NCBI RefSeq assembly: GCF_017744435.1
Contig: NZ_JAGIBG010000022.1
Location: 1-64,000, forward strand
Length of the DNA: 64,000 nucleotides
Source of the DNA: Pseudomonas sp.
GTDB taxonomy: Bacteria; Pseudomonadota; Gammaproteobacteria; Pseudomonadales; Pseudomonadaceae
Direction of reading: 5' to 3'
A program made the translations under genes and the position numbers. Below, one piece after another: positions 50,444-59,427 of this stretch (positions are counted from its first letter, which is position 1; the number at the start of each line of letters is the position of its first letter). A model generated the notes under the pieces. That model saw only the letters and a program-made list of their open reading frames with translations, did no database searches and was not told the origin of the DNA.

Positions 50444-52297
50444 CTACCCCTTCATCCGCGGCATCTCGATCCGGTGCTCATGCACCCGCCGATACAAGGT
50501 CGCCCGCGAAATGCCCAAGGCCCGCGCCGCCTCCGCCGGCTTCCAGCGATGACGGATCAGCGCATCGAGCAGCAACTGCCGAGCCGGGCTCGACACCCCG
50601 GAATCAGCCGTAGGCACGGCATCACCCCGCACCTCTTGGGGCAGATTCTCCAGGCACACCTGGCCACCTTCGCTGACCGCACAGGCATATCGCAGCACCT
50701 GCCGCAGCTGGCGCAAATTCCCCGGCCAGCGGTACACCAGCAGCGCCTGCAGCGCATCGTCGGCCAGCATCACCTCAACCCCGCAAGCCGCAGCCTCCTC
50801 AGCCAGCAACTGATGAATCAGGCTCAATCGGTCCTCCCGCTCCCTGAGCGGCGGCAACTCGAACCGGGCATTGGCCAGGCGGAAATACAGGTCCTCACGG
50901 AAACGCCCTTCACTCACCATCGCCGCCAGGTCGCGGTGAGTCGCGCAGATCACCTGGATGTCCACGCGCTCCCGTCGTGCAGCCCCCAGTGGCGCCACCT
51001 CGCCTTCAGCCAGCACTCGCAGCAGCCGGGTCTGCAGAGGCAGCGGCATGTCGCCAATCTCGTCGAGGAACAAGGTGCCGCCATCGGCCTGCTGCAGCAG
51101 ACCCTGCATGCCTTTGCTCGACGCGCCGGTAAACGCCCCGGCGACATAGCCGAACAGTTCACTCTCGATCAGGCTCTCGGGAATGGCCGCACAGTTCAGC
51201 GTGACGAATGGCCCGTCATGGCGCTGGCTCTGCTGGTGCAGCTGGCGCGCGAAGACTTCCTTGCCGGCACCGGTCTCGCCCTGCACCAGCACGGCCAGGT
51301 TGCAATCCTTGACCCTTGTGGCCAGCCGCAGGTGTTGTTCGATGCGCGCATCCTGCGCTTGCTGCAAAGGTTGCGCCCGGCCCCTTCGCTGGGGCGCGCT
51401 GACCCGGCCATACAACCCGCCCCAACCCGGCAGGCGCTGGGCCGAGGCCTCGTTGGCGCGGCGCAGCTGGCCCATGTCGAACAGCTCGCCGATGTGTTCA
51501 GGCAAACGCCCGTGCCGCGCCAGCAAACGCTCGCGGGCCAGGCTGTTGATCGCCTGCAGGCGGCCGTCGGCATCCCAGGCCAGCAGGTAGTCGGGTTGGC
51601 TTTCCACATAACCCGGCGTGCCATGGGCGCGCATCACCCAGTGGCTCTGGGCGCTGTGCATGAAGAAGGCGTTCTCGATCTCCCGTGCGGTCTGTTCCAC
51701 CAGTTGCAGGATCAGGTGCTGGCTGCGGCGGTCGTCCGGGGATTGCAGGGCCGACACATCCACCACGCCGAGCAGCTCGCCCTGCGGATCGAACACCGGC
51801 GCCGCCGTGCAGGTCAGGCCAATGAAGGCGGCGCGAAAGTGATCGCGCTTGTGCACCGTGACCGGCGCCTTGCTGGTCAGCACCGCCGCCACGCCACAGG
51901 TGCCCTCCTCGCCCTCGGACCAGCAGGTGCCCAGGTACAAGCCAGCCTTGCGGCAGTCGTTGCGGATGGCCGACTCGACCCGGTAATCGATGGTGCGCCC
52001 CAAGGCATCGGTCAGCAGCACGCAATAGTCGGCGCCGCGCACTCGCGTATGCAGGCGCGCCACCGCATCGCTGGCAATGCGCAGGAACAGTTCGGCGCGT
52101 TCGCGGCATTCGTTGAGCAGGCTTTGGGAAAGGATGCGCGGCCCCTGCTGGGACCCAGGGTCAAGACGGTACAGCTCCATGGAACGGCGCCAGGAGTCGA
52201 GGATCAGCGGCGGCACCGGCGCCTGAGGCAGGCGGTCGGCGTTCTTCAGCACCCGGCTGACGCAATCGACATGGGCTCGGGAGTTCGCGGCAAGCAT
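50444..52297 (-). CDS. acoR: AcoR sigma-54-dependent activator of acetoin catabolism
   Basis: The 617-residue enhancer-binding protein has an N-terminal GAF-like sensory region (about 60-230), a central AAA+ domain (about 310-540) with Walker A GETGAGKE, the sigma-54-contact GAFTGA loop and Walker B LFLDEIGDMP, and a C-terminal Fis-type helix-turn-helix (AAEARALGISRATLYRR-like). Acetoin or a related signal is thought to bind the GAF domain. The start at 52297 has GGAGG 4 bases upstream; longer starts lack this. It is divergent from acoX, whose promoter has a sigma-54 site and two activator sites. Confidence 0.93.
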   Translation of the reverse strand: MLAANSRAHVDCVSRVLKNADRLPQAPVPPLILDSWRRSMELYRLDPGSQQGPRILSQSLLNECRERAELFLRIASDAVARLHTRVRGADYCVLLTDALGRTIDYRVESAIRNDCRKAGLYLGTCWSEGEEGTCGVAAVLTSKAPVTVHKRDHFRAAFIGLTCTAAPVFDPQGELLGVVDVSALQSPDDRRSQHLILQLVEQTAREIENAFFMHSAQSHWVMRAHGTPGYVESQPDYLLAWDADGRLQAINSLARERLLARHGRLPEHIGELFDMGQLRRANEASAQRLPGWGGLYGRVSAPQRRGRAQPLQQAQDARIEQHLRLATRVKDCNLAVLVQGETGAGKEVFARQLHQQSQRHDGPFVTLNCAAIPESLIESELFGYVAGAFTGASSKGMQGLLQQADGGTLFLDEIGDMPLPLQTRLLRVLAEGEVAPLGAARRERVDIQVICATHRDLAAMVSEGRFREDLYFRLANARFELPPLREREDRLSLIHQLLAEEAAACGVEVMLADDALQALLVYRWPGNLRQLRQVLRYACAVSEGGQVCLENLPQEVRGDAVPTADSGVSSPARQLLLDALIRHRWKPAEAARALGISRATLYRRVHEHRIEMPRMKG

Positions 52298-52390
52298 GAG
52301 GCCTCCGGTTCCTGTTTGTTCTTGTCGTTGTGCGGCCATTAAGCGCCTGCCGGCATGTCCCGACAAGCGTTGCGTGATTACCGGTGGGCC

Positions 52391-52450
52391 TGAGACGCAG
52401 CGTCTCAGCCTCCCGGCAAGCGCCGGCCGATGCTGGCACGCAGCGTCTCA
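52391..52450 (+). promoter_or_regulatory. Paired AcoR upstream activator sites
   Basis: TGAGACGCAGCGTCTCA (52391-52407) is a perfect palindrome. A second copy TGGCACGCAGCGTCTCA (52434-52450) differs at two bases. Their centres are 43 bp apart, about four helical turns, and they lie about 80-135 bp upstream of the -24/-12 element, the usual place for enhancer sites. Binding by AcoR is inference from position. Confidence 0.8.
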
Positions 52451-52527
52451 GGCAAGGACCGCAGTAGCCTGGCCCGATAGTGCTCGAACCCCTCTGCAAC
52501 GGCCCTTGCAGGGCAGGTTAAGAAAGC

Positions 52528-52542
52528 TGGCACCCACCTTGC
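52528..52542 (+). promoter_or_regulatory. Sigma-54 promoter of acoXABC
   Basis: TGGCAC (52528-52533), 5 bp, TTGC (52539-52542) matches the -24/-12 consensus exactly. The acoX start is 34 bp downstream. This agrees with AcoR being a sigma-54 activator. Confidence 0.92.
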
Positions 52543-52576
52543 TCAAGCCTAGGCAAACAAGAATACGAGGTGTGCC

Positions 52577-53632
52577 ATGCCGCAGCCCGGCCCGACCATC
52601 GGGATCATTGCCAACCCTGCCTCCGGCCGCGACCTGCGTCGCCTGACCAGCAACGCCGGGCTTTACTCCAGCACCGACAAGGCCTCGGTCATCCAGCGCC
52701 TGCTCGCCGCCTTTGGTGCCACGGGCGTGGCCGAGGTACTGCTGCCCACCGACATGACCGGTATCGCTGCCGCCGTGCTCAAGGCCAGCCTCGGCCCCGT
52801 GGCGCAGGACCAGCACTGGCCGCGCCTGGCGTTACTTGACCTGCCATTGACCCAGACCGTCAGCGATACCCGCCTGGCCACCCGGCAAATGGTTGAGCGA
52901 GGCGTGGCAATGATCGCCGTGCTGGGCGGCGACGGCACGCACAAGGCCGTGGCAACCGAGGCCGGGGATACGCCCCTGCTCACCCTGTCCACCGGCACCA
53001 ACAACGCCTTCCCGGAACTGCGCGAAGCCACCAGCGCAGGCCTGGCCGGCGGTTTGCTCGCGGGCGGCCGGGTACCGGCCAGTATCGGTCTGCGCCGCAA
53101 CAAGCGACTGCTGGTGAAGGTGCCGCAACAACAGCTGTGTGAGTGGGCGCTGGTCGAGGTGGCGGTGTCACCGCAACGCTTCATCGGTGCCCGCGCGCTG
53201 AGCCGCAGCGAAGACCTCAGCGAAATCTTCGCCTGCTTCGCCGAGCCCCATGCCATCGGCCTGTCCGCACTCTGCGGGCTGTGGCAACCGGTGGCCCGCC
53301 ATGAACCCCACGGCGCCTGGGTGCGACTCAACCCCGGCGCCGAACAGGCCCTGCTCGCCCCACTGGCCCCCGGCCTGCTGCAAGGCTGCGGCATTACTGC
53401 CAGCGGCACACTCAGCCCGGGTGTGGCGCATCGCCTGAGCCTCACCGCCGGCACCCTGGCTCTGGATGGCGAGCGCGAGATCGAATTTGCCGAGCACGAC
53501 ACCCCGACCATCACCCTCGACCTGCAAGGCCCATTGACCGTCGACGTCGAGGCCGTGCTGGCACATGCCGCCCGTCATCACCTGCTGGCCGTCCCGCGCG
53601 GCCATCGGCTGCACCCTGCAACCCCGTGTTGA
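52577..53632 (+). CDS. acoX: AcoX, NAD kinase-like protein of the acetoin operon
   Basis: The 351-residue protein has an ATP-NAD kinase fold with IIANPASGRD near the start and the GGDGT motif (VLGGDGTHKA) at about residue 117, and a TGTNNAFP segment. AcoX is found in several acetoin operons, but its biochemical role remains unsettled; it is not needed for the dehydrogenase reaction. GAGGTG precedes the ATG. It is the first gene of the operon, 22 bp from acoA. Confidence 0.92.
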   Translation: MPQPGPTIGIIANPASGRDLRRLTSNAGLYSSTDKASVIQRLLAAFGATGVAEVLLPTDMTGIAAAVLKASLGPVAQDQHWPRLALLDLPLTQTVSDTRLATRQMVERGVAMIAVLGGDGTHKAVATEAGDTPLLTLSTGTNNAFPELREATSAGLAGGLLAGGRVPASIGLRRNKRLLVKVPQQQLCEWALVEVAVSPQRFIGARALSRSEDLSEIFACFAEPHAIGLSALCGLWQPVARHEPHGAWVRLNPGAEQALLAPLAPGLLQGCGITASGTLSPGVAHRLSLTAGTLALDGEREIEFAEHDTPTITLDLQGPLTVDVEAVLAHAARHHLLAVPRGHRLHPATPC

Positions 53633-53654
53633 GACAACCCTGGAGAACAACAAG

Positions 53655-54632
53655 ATGTCCACTCACCTCAGCTCAGAGCAATTGCTGCATGCCTATGAAG
53701 TGATGCGCACCATCCGTGCCTTCGAAGAACGCCTGCACGTGGAGTTCGCCACGGGCGAGATCCCCGGCTTCGTTCACCTGTATGCCGGTGAAGAGGCTTC
53801 CGCCGCCGGTGTCATGGCGCACCTGCGCGACAGCGACTGCATCGCTTCGACCCATCGCGGCCATGGTCACTGCATCGCCAAGGGCGTCGATGTGTACGGC
53901 ATGATGGCCGAAATCTACGGCAAGAAGACCGGCGTGTGCGGCGGCAAGGGCGGCTCGATGCATATCGCCGACCTGGAAAAAGGCATGCTCGGTGCCAACG
54001 GCATCGTCGGCGCCGGTGCACCCCTGGTGGCCGGTGCCGCCCTGGCGGCCAAGATCAAGGGCAATGACAACGTGGCCGTGGCCTTCTTCGGCGACGGCGC
54101 CTCCAACGAAGGCGCGGTGTTCGAGGCGATGAACCTGGCCTCGATCATGAACCTGCCGTGCATCTTCGTCGCCGAGAACAACGGCTACGCCGAAGCCACC
54201 GCCTCGACCTGGTCGGTGGCCTGCGACCATATCGCCGACCGCGCCGCCGGCTTCGGCATGCCGGGGGTGACCATCGACGGTTTCGACTTCTTTGCCGTGC
54301 ACGAGGCTGCCGGTGCCGCCATCGAACGCGCCCGCGCCGGGCAAGGTCCGTCGTTGATCGAGGTCAAGCTCAGCCGCTACTACGGCCACTTCGAAGGCGA
54401 CGCACAGACCTACCGCGCCCCCGACGAGGTGAAGAACCTGCGTGAGTCCCGCGACTGCCTGCTGCAGTTCCGCAACAAGACCACCCGCGCCGGCCTGTTG
54501 CAGGCGGCGCAACTGGACGCCATCGACGCCCGTGTCGACGACCTGATCGAAGACGCCGTGCGCCGCGCCAAAGCCGACCCCAAGCCGCAGCCCGCCGACC
54601 TGCTCACCGACGTCTACGTCAGCTACCCCTGA
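53655..54632 (+). CDS. acoA: Acetoin dehydrogenase E1 alpha subunit (TPP-dependent)
   Basis: The 325-residue protein carries the TPP-binding GDGASNEGAVFEAMNLA motif and the KTGVCGGKGGSMHI segment of the E1 alpha family. With AcoB it cleaves acetoin, releasing acetaldehyde and passing the acetyl group to the lipoyl arm of AcoC. The start at 53655 follows GGAGAAC; the longer ORF overlaps acoX. Confidence 0.94.
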   Translation: MSTHLSSEQLLHAYEVMRTIRAFEERLHVEFATGEIPGFVHLYAGEEASAAGVMAHLRDSDCIASTHRGHGHCIAKGVDVYGMMAEIYGKKTGVCGGKGGSMHIADLEKGMLGANGIVGAGAPLVAGAALAAKIKGNDNVAVAFFGDGASNEGAVFEAMNLASIMNLPCIFVAENNGYAEATASTWSVACDHIADRAAGFGMPGVTIDGFDFFAVHEAAGAAIERARAGQGPSLIEVKLSRYYGHFEGDAQTYRAPDEVKNLRESRDCLLQFRNKTTRAGLLQAAQLDAIDARVDDLIEDAVRRAKADPKPQPADLLTDVYVSYP

Positions 54633-54664
54633 GCCCGGACAACAAGAACAACAGGAGAACCACC

Positions 54665-55687
54665 ATGGCTAGAAAAATCAGCTATCAGCAGGCCATCAAC
54701 GAAGCCCTGGCCCAGGAAATGCGCCGCGACACCAGCGTGTTCATCATCGGCGAAGACGTTGCCGGTGGCGCCGGTGCCCCAGGTGAAGATGACGCCTGGG
54801 GTGGCGTGCTCGGCGTGACCAAGGGCCTGTACCACCAATTCCCCGGGCGCGTGCTCGATGCGCCGCTGTCGGAAATCGGCTACGTCGGTGCCGCCGTCGG
54901 TGCCGCCACCCAAGGCCTGCGCCCGGTATGCGAGCTGATGTTCGTCGACTTCGCCGGCTGCTGCCTGGACCAGATCCTCAACCAGGCCGCCAAGTTTCGC
55001 TACATGTTCGGCGGCAAGGCGGTCACCCCGCTGGTGATGCGCACCATGTACGGCGCCGGCCTGCGCGCCGCGGCCCAGCACTCACAGATGCTCACCTCGC
55101 TATGGACCCACATCCCCGGCCTGAAGGTGGTCTGCCCATCCTCGCCCTACGACGCCAAGGGCCTGCTGATCCAGGCGATCCGCGACAACGACCCGGTGAT
55201 CTTCTGCGAGCACAAGCTGCTCTACAGCATGCAGGGCGAAGTACCGGAAGAGGTGTATAGCGTGCCGTTCGGCGAGGCCAACTTCCTGCGCGACGGCGAC
55301 GACGTGACCCTGGTGACCTATGGGCGCATGGTCCACGTGGCCCTGGAAGCGGCCAACAACCTGGCCCGCCAGGGCATCGACTGCGAAGTGCTGGACCTGC
55401 GCACCACCAGCCCGCTGGACGAGGACAGCATTCTCGAAAGCGTGGAGAAGACCGGCCGCCTGGTGGTGATCGACGAAGCCAACCCGCGCTGCTCGATGGC
55501 CACCGACATCAGTGCACTGGTCGCACAAAAAGCCTTCGCCGCACTCAAGGGCCCGATCGAGATGGTCACCGCGCCGCACACCCCGGTGCCGTTCTCCGAT
55601 GCCCTGGAAGACCTGTACATCCCTGACGCCGCGAAGGTCGAAGCGGCCGTGCGCAAGGTCATCGAAGCTGCAAGGAGTGCCGCATGA
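54665..55687 (+). CDS. acoB: Acetoin dehydrogenase E1 beta subunit
   Basis: The 340-residue transketolase-like subunit has the pyrimidine-binding domain (IIGEDVAGGAGAPG, residues about 26-39) and the C-terminal transketolase domain (LVTYGRMVHVALEAA, then LRTTSPLDEDSI). It completes the E1 heterotetramer with AcoA. ACAGGAG precedes the ATG. Its stop overlaps the acoC start (ATGA). Confidence 0.94.
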   Translation: MARKISYQQAINEALAQEMRRDTSVFIIGEDVAGGAGAPGEDDAWGGVLGVTKGLYHQFPGRVLDAPLSEIGYVGAAVGAATQGLRPVCELMFVDFAGCCLDQILNQAAKFRYMFGGKAVTPLVMRTMYGAGLRAAAQHSQMLTSLWTHIPGLKVVCPSSPYDAKGLLIQAIRDNDPVIFCEHKLLYSMQGEVPEEVYSVPFGEANFLRDGDDVTLVTYGRMVHVALEAANNLARQGIDCEVLDLRTTSPLDEDSILESVEKTGRLVVIDEANPRCSMATDISALVAQKAFAALKGPIEMVTAPHTPVPFSDALEDLYIPDAAKVEAAVRKVIEAARSAA

Positions 55688-56790
55688 GCCAGATCCATAC
55701 CCTGACCATGCCCAAGTGGGGCCTGTCGATGACCGAAGGCCGGGTCGACGCCTGGCTCAAGCAGGAGGGGGATGAAATCAGCAAGGGCGACGAAGTGCTG
55801 GACGTCGAGACCGACAAGATCAGCAGCAGCGTCGAGGCGCCGTTCAGCGGCGTGCTGCGCCGCCAGGTGGCCCGGCCCGACGAAACCCTGCCGGTCGGTG
55901 CGCTGCTGGCGGTGGTGGTGGAAGGTGAAGCCGAAGAATCGGAAATCGACGCCGTGGTGCAGCGCTTCCAGGCCGAGTTCATCGCCGAGGGCGGCGCCGA
56001 CCAGGCCCAGGGACCGGCTCCACAGAAGGCCGAGGTGGCCGGGCGCCTGCTGCGCTGGTTCGAGCTGGGCGAAGGTGGCACGCCGCTGGTGCTGGTGCAT
56101 GGCTTTGGCGGCGACCTCAACAACTGGCTGTTCAACCACCCGGCACTGGCGGCCGAGCGGTGGGTCATCGCCCTGGACCTGCCGGGGCATGGCGAGTCGG
56201 CCAAGGCCTTGGCAAAGGGTGATCTGGATGAATTGAGCGAGACCGTGCTGACCCTGCTCGATCATCTGGACATCGACAAGGCCCACCTGGCCGGGCACTC
56301 CATGGGCGGTGCGGTCAGCCTGAATGTGGCGCGCCTGGCACCGCAGCGGGTGGCGAGCCTGAGCCTGGTGGCCAGTGCCGGGCTGGGTGAAGCGATCAAT
56401 GGCCAGTACCTGCAAGGGTTCGTCGCTGCCGCCAACCGCAATGCGCTGAAGCCGCAGATGGTGCAGCTGTTTGCCGACCCGGGGCTGGTGACCCGGCAGA
56501 TGCTTGAGGACATGCTCAAGTTCAAGCGCCTGGAAGGTGTGGATCAAGCCTTGCGCCAGCTAGGGTCGGCGCTGGCCGACGGTGACCGACAGCGGCATGA
56601 CCTGCGCGGGGTGCTGGGGCAGCACCCGGCGCTGGTGATCTGGGGGGCCGAAGACGCGATCATTCCGGCGGCGCATGCCGACGGGGTCGAGGCCGAGGTG
56701 CTGGTGGTACCTGGGGTCGGGCACATGGTGCAGATGGAGGCGGCGGAGCAGGTGAACCAGGGGCTGCTTGAATTCCTGCGCAAGCACTGA
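55684..56790 (+). CDS. acoC: Acetoin dehydrogenase E2 (lipoyl acetyltransferase with alpha/beta-hydrolase fold)
   Basis: The 368-residue protein has an N-terminal lipoyl domain (lipoylated Lys45 in ETDKISS) and, in place of the usual CAT-type catalytic domain, an alpha/beta-hydrolase domain (about 130-368) with nucleophile Ser206 in GHSMGG, the C-terminal Asp near WGAEDAIIP and His in GVGHMVQ. This fusion is typical of acetoin dehydrogenase E2s. It transfers the acetyl group to CoA. No acoL (E3) or 2,3-butanediol dehydrogenase gene follows, so the E3 must come from another locus. Confidence 0.94.
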   Translation: MSQIHTLTMPKWGLSMTEGRVDAWLKQEGDEISKGDEVLDVETDKISSSVEAPFSGVLRRQVARPDETLPVGALLAVVVEGEAEESEIDAVVQRFQAEFIAEGGADQAQGPAPQKAEVAGRLLRWFELGEGGTPLVLVHGFGGDLNNWLFNHPALAAERWVIALDLPGHGESAKALAKGDLDELSETVLTLLDHLDIDKAHLAGHSMGGAVSLNVARLAPQRVASLSLVASAGLGEAINGQYLQGFVAAANRNALKPQMVQLFADPGLVTRQMLEDMLKFKRLEGVDQALRQLGSALADGDRQRHDLRGVLGQHPALVIWGAEDAIIPAAHADGVEAEVLVVPGVGHMVQMEAAEQVNQGLLEFLRKH

Positions 56791-56803
56791 CCATTCTCTA
56801 CTG

Positions 56804-56905
56804 CCTGTTCCGGCCTCTTCGCGGGTGAACCCGCTCCCACAGGTACCGCACCGCTTTCGAATGCGGCGCCAATCCTGTGGGAGCGGGTTTACCCGCGAAG
56901 AAGCC
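56804..56905. repeat. REP inverted pair, family A, at the aco/prmA junction
   Basis: The left arm 56804-56843 (CCTGTTCCGGCCTCTTCGCG then GGTGAACCCGCTCCCACAGG) faces a shorter right arm 56874-56905. The loop contains a short inverted repeat (ACCGCA/TGCGGC). It lies between acoC and prmA and marks the right edge of the aco block. Confidence 0.88.
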
Positions 56906-57010
56906 AACGCGGTCTACCGGCCCTGCTCTACAAACCCCCCGCACTCGCGTAAACTGCCAGGCTTCTCGCAGCCTCGGGCTGCCCCTGTCGATTTACCAAA
57001 GGTGCCCGCC

Positions 57011-57889
57011 ATGCCTTGGCTGCAAGTACGCCTGGCCATCAGCCCGGAACAAGCCGAAACCTACGAAGACGCCCTGCTCGAAGTCGGCGCCGTATCGGTC
57101 ACGTTCATGGATGCCGAAGACCAGCCGATCTTCGAACCCGACCTCAACACCACCCCGCTGTGGTCGCACACCCACCTGCTGGCACTGTTCGAAGCCGACG
57201 CCGAGCCTGAAGCGGTATTCGCCCACCTGCAACTGCTGACCGGCGCCGAGTTGCCCGAGCACCAGGCCGAAGTGATCGAAGACCAGGACTGGGAACGCAG
57301 CTGGATGGACGGTTTCCAGCCGATGCGCTTTGGCCAGCGCCTGTGGATCGTGCCGAGCTGGCACGAGGCCCCGGAACAGGACGCGGTCAACCTGCTGCTC
57401 GACCCGGGCCTGGCGTTCGGCACCGGCACCCACCCGACCACCGCACTGTGCCTGGAATGGCTCGACGGCCAGCCACTGCAAGGCACCCAGGTGCTGGACT
57501 TCGGCTGCGGCTCGGGCATCCTCGCCATCGCTGCCCTGCTGCTGGGCGCGCGCGAGGCGGTCGGTACCGACATCGACGTGCAGGCCATCGAAGCCTCCCG
57601 TGACAACGCCCAGCGCAACGGCATCGCCGATGAAAAGCTGGCGCTGTACCTGCCCGAGCACATGCCGGCCATGCAGGCCGACGTGCTGGTCGCCAACATT
57701 CTCGCCGGCCCGCTGGTGTCGCTGGCACCGCAGCTGTCCGGCCTGGTCCGCCCAGGTGGGCTGCTGGCCCTGTCGGGCATCCTCGCCGAACAGGGCGAGG
57801 AAGTGGCTGCCGCCTACGCTGCCGACTTCGATCTGGACCCGATCGTCGTGCGCGACGGCTGGGTGCGCATCAGTGGTCGGCGCCGCTAA
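57011..57889 (+). CDS. prmA: Ribosomal protein L11 methyltransferase
   Basis: The 292-residue enzyme trimethylates amino groups of ribosomal protein L11. An N-terminal substrate domain (about 1-60) is linked to a class I SAM domain with AFGTGTHPTT, VLDFGCGSGILAIAA and the NILAGPL catalytic-loop motif. The start is at the family's usual MPWLQV; an in-frame extension upstream overlaps the REP pair and is rejected. Confidence 0.96.
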   Translation: MPWLQVRLAISPEQAETYEDALLEVGAVSVTFMDAEDQPIFEPDLNTTPLWSHTHLLALFEADAEPEAVFAHLQLLTGAELPEHQAEVIEDQDWERSWMDGFQPMRFGQRLWIVPSWHEAPEQDAVNLLLDPGLAFGTGTHPTTALCLEWLDGQPLQGTQVLDFGCGSGILAIAALLLGAREAVGTDIDVQAIEASRDNAQRNGIADEKLALYLPEHMPAMQADVLVANILAGPLVSLAPQLSGLVRPGGLLALSGILAEQGEEVAAAYAADFDLDPIVVRDGWVRISGRRR

Positions 57890-57931
57890 GCGGGCCTAGA
57901 ATAGTTCTCTGCACAGCTCCCGGATTGCCGC

Positions 57932-59251
57932 ATGACCGACAGTTTCGTCACCCAGTGCCCGCATTGCCAGACCAGCTTTCGCGTCACCCATCACCAGTTG
58001 AGCGTGGCTCGCGGCGTCGTGCGCTGCGGTCACTGCCTGCAGGTGTTCAATGCGGCCAAGCAGTTGCTGGAGCAGAACCGCGCCAAGGCCGATGTTGCCC
58101 CCGTAGCGCCACCACCTGTGGCGGTCGAACCGGTCGCCGCGCCTGAACCGGTTGCCAGCGAGCCGCCGCCGGTCGAGAAAGAGGACTGGGCCATCACCGC
58201 CCAGGCCTTGGATGAACTCGACCTGGACCAGGAACTCGCCCGCCTCGAACGCCGTGACGAACCTGCCGAGCCGGGCTCGGACGCCAAGGCCGGCGCCCTG
58301 CAAGCCCGTCGCGACGAGCCGGCTGCCGATGAGCAGGATGATGAACTGTTCGGCACCGCGACCGACGACCGCCATGAACCGCTCGCGGCCCATGACCCGG
58401 CGCCGGTGCTGCTGGACGAGCAGCCCCTGGAGCCGGAGCCGGGTGATCGCACCGAGCCGACCCTCGGTGGCAACCTGGACCTGGACCTCGACGACGAACC
58501 GCCTGCGCAACACGCTGCCGAGCCAGAGCCCACGCAACGGTTCGACGAACACGATGACGATGTCATTCACGAGAAGGGCCTGAGCGCCCGTGATGACGAC
58601 GACACTGATCTCCATTTGTCAGCCCGCGATGACGATCCGCTCGAGCCGCTGCCCGGCGAACGCCTGGAACCCGGCTTCGCCGCCAAGCCTGAGCGCCTGT
58701 CACGCAAGGAGCCGCTGGTCGACGTGGTCGACGACCCGCTGCAGCTGGGTTGGGAGAAACCCCGGCCCAACTGGGGCAAGCGCCTGCTGTGGAGCTTCCT
58801 GACCCTGCTGGCCGCTGGCCTGCTGGCATTCCAGTACGTCTGGTTCCACTTCGACGAACTGGCCCGCCAGGACCAATACCGGCCGATCTTCCAGCAACTG
58901 TGCCCGATGCTCGGTTGCCAAGTGCCGAGCCGCGTCGATATCGGCCGGATCAAGAGCAGCAACCTGGTGGTGCGCAGCCATCCGGACTTCAAGGGCGCGC
59001 TGATCGTCGATGCGATCATCTACAACCGCGCACCGTTCGCCCAGCCATTCCCGCTGCTGGAGCTGCGTTTCGCCGACCTCAACGGCCAACTGATCGCCAG
59101 CCGTCGGTTCAAGCCCAGCGAGTACCTGTCGGGTGAATTGGCCGGGCGCGGCGAAATGCCCAGCCAGACGCCGATCCACATCGCCCTGGATATTCTCGAC
59201 CCAGGCCCCAAGGCCGTGAACTACAGCCTCAGCTTCCGCTCCCCGGAGTGA
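57932..59251 (+). CDS. Zinc-ribbon and DUF3426 membrane protein
   Basis: The 439-residue protein begins with an MJ0042-type zinc ribbon (Cys9, Cys12, Cys32, Cys35), followed by about 240 residues of acidic, low-complexity linker (Asp/Glu/Pro-rich), one membrane helix near residues 285-305 and a C-terminal DUF3426 domain (about 325-439) in the periplasm. Architecture suggests a cytoplasmic zinc sensor or tether coupled to an envelope domain; function is not established. It follows prmA by 42 bp and is conserved between prmA and dusB in Pseudomonas. Confidence 0.85.
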   Translation: MTDSFVTQCPHCQTSFRVTHHQLSVARGVVRCGHCLQVFNAAKQLLEQNRAKADVAPVAPPPVAVEPVAAPEPVASEPPPVEKEDWAITAQALDELDLDQELARLERRDEPAEPGSDAKAGALQARRDEPAADEQDDELFGTATDDRHEPLAAHDPAPVLLDEQPLEPEPGDRTEPTLGGNLDLDLDDEPPAQHAAEPEPTQRFDEHDDDVIHEKGLSARDDDDTDLHLSARDDDPLEPLPGERLEPGFAAKPERLSRKEPLVDVVDDPLQLGWEKPRPNWGKRLLWSFLTLLAAGLLAFQYVWFHFDELARQDQYRPIFQQLCPMLGCQVPSRVDIGRIKSSNLVVRSHPDFKGALIVDAIIYNRAPFAQPFPLLELRFADLNGQLIASRRFKPSEYLSGELAGRGEMPSQTPIHIALDILDPGPKAVNYSLSFRSPE

Positions 59252-59427
59252 CGACCCAAGGCTGGCTGCCGGTTTATCGGCGCCAGCACGCAGTCGCAAA
59301 CCCTCGGGCATAAGGCCGCAGTTGTTCAGAATTTATCCAAATCCATCTTTATCCGGTCACCGAGAGCGGGTATCATGCCAACCCTTTTTCGGACTCCCAT
59401 GATTCGGCCCCACAACAGGGAACACCT

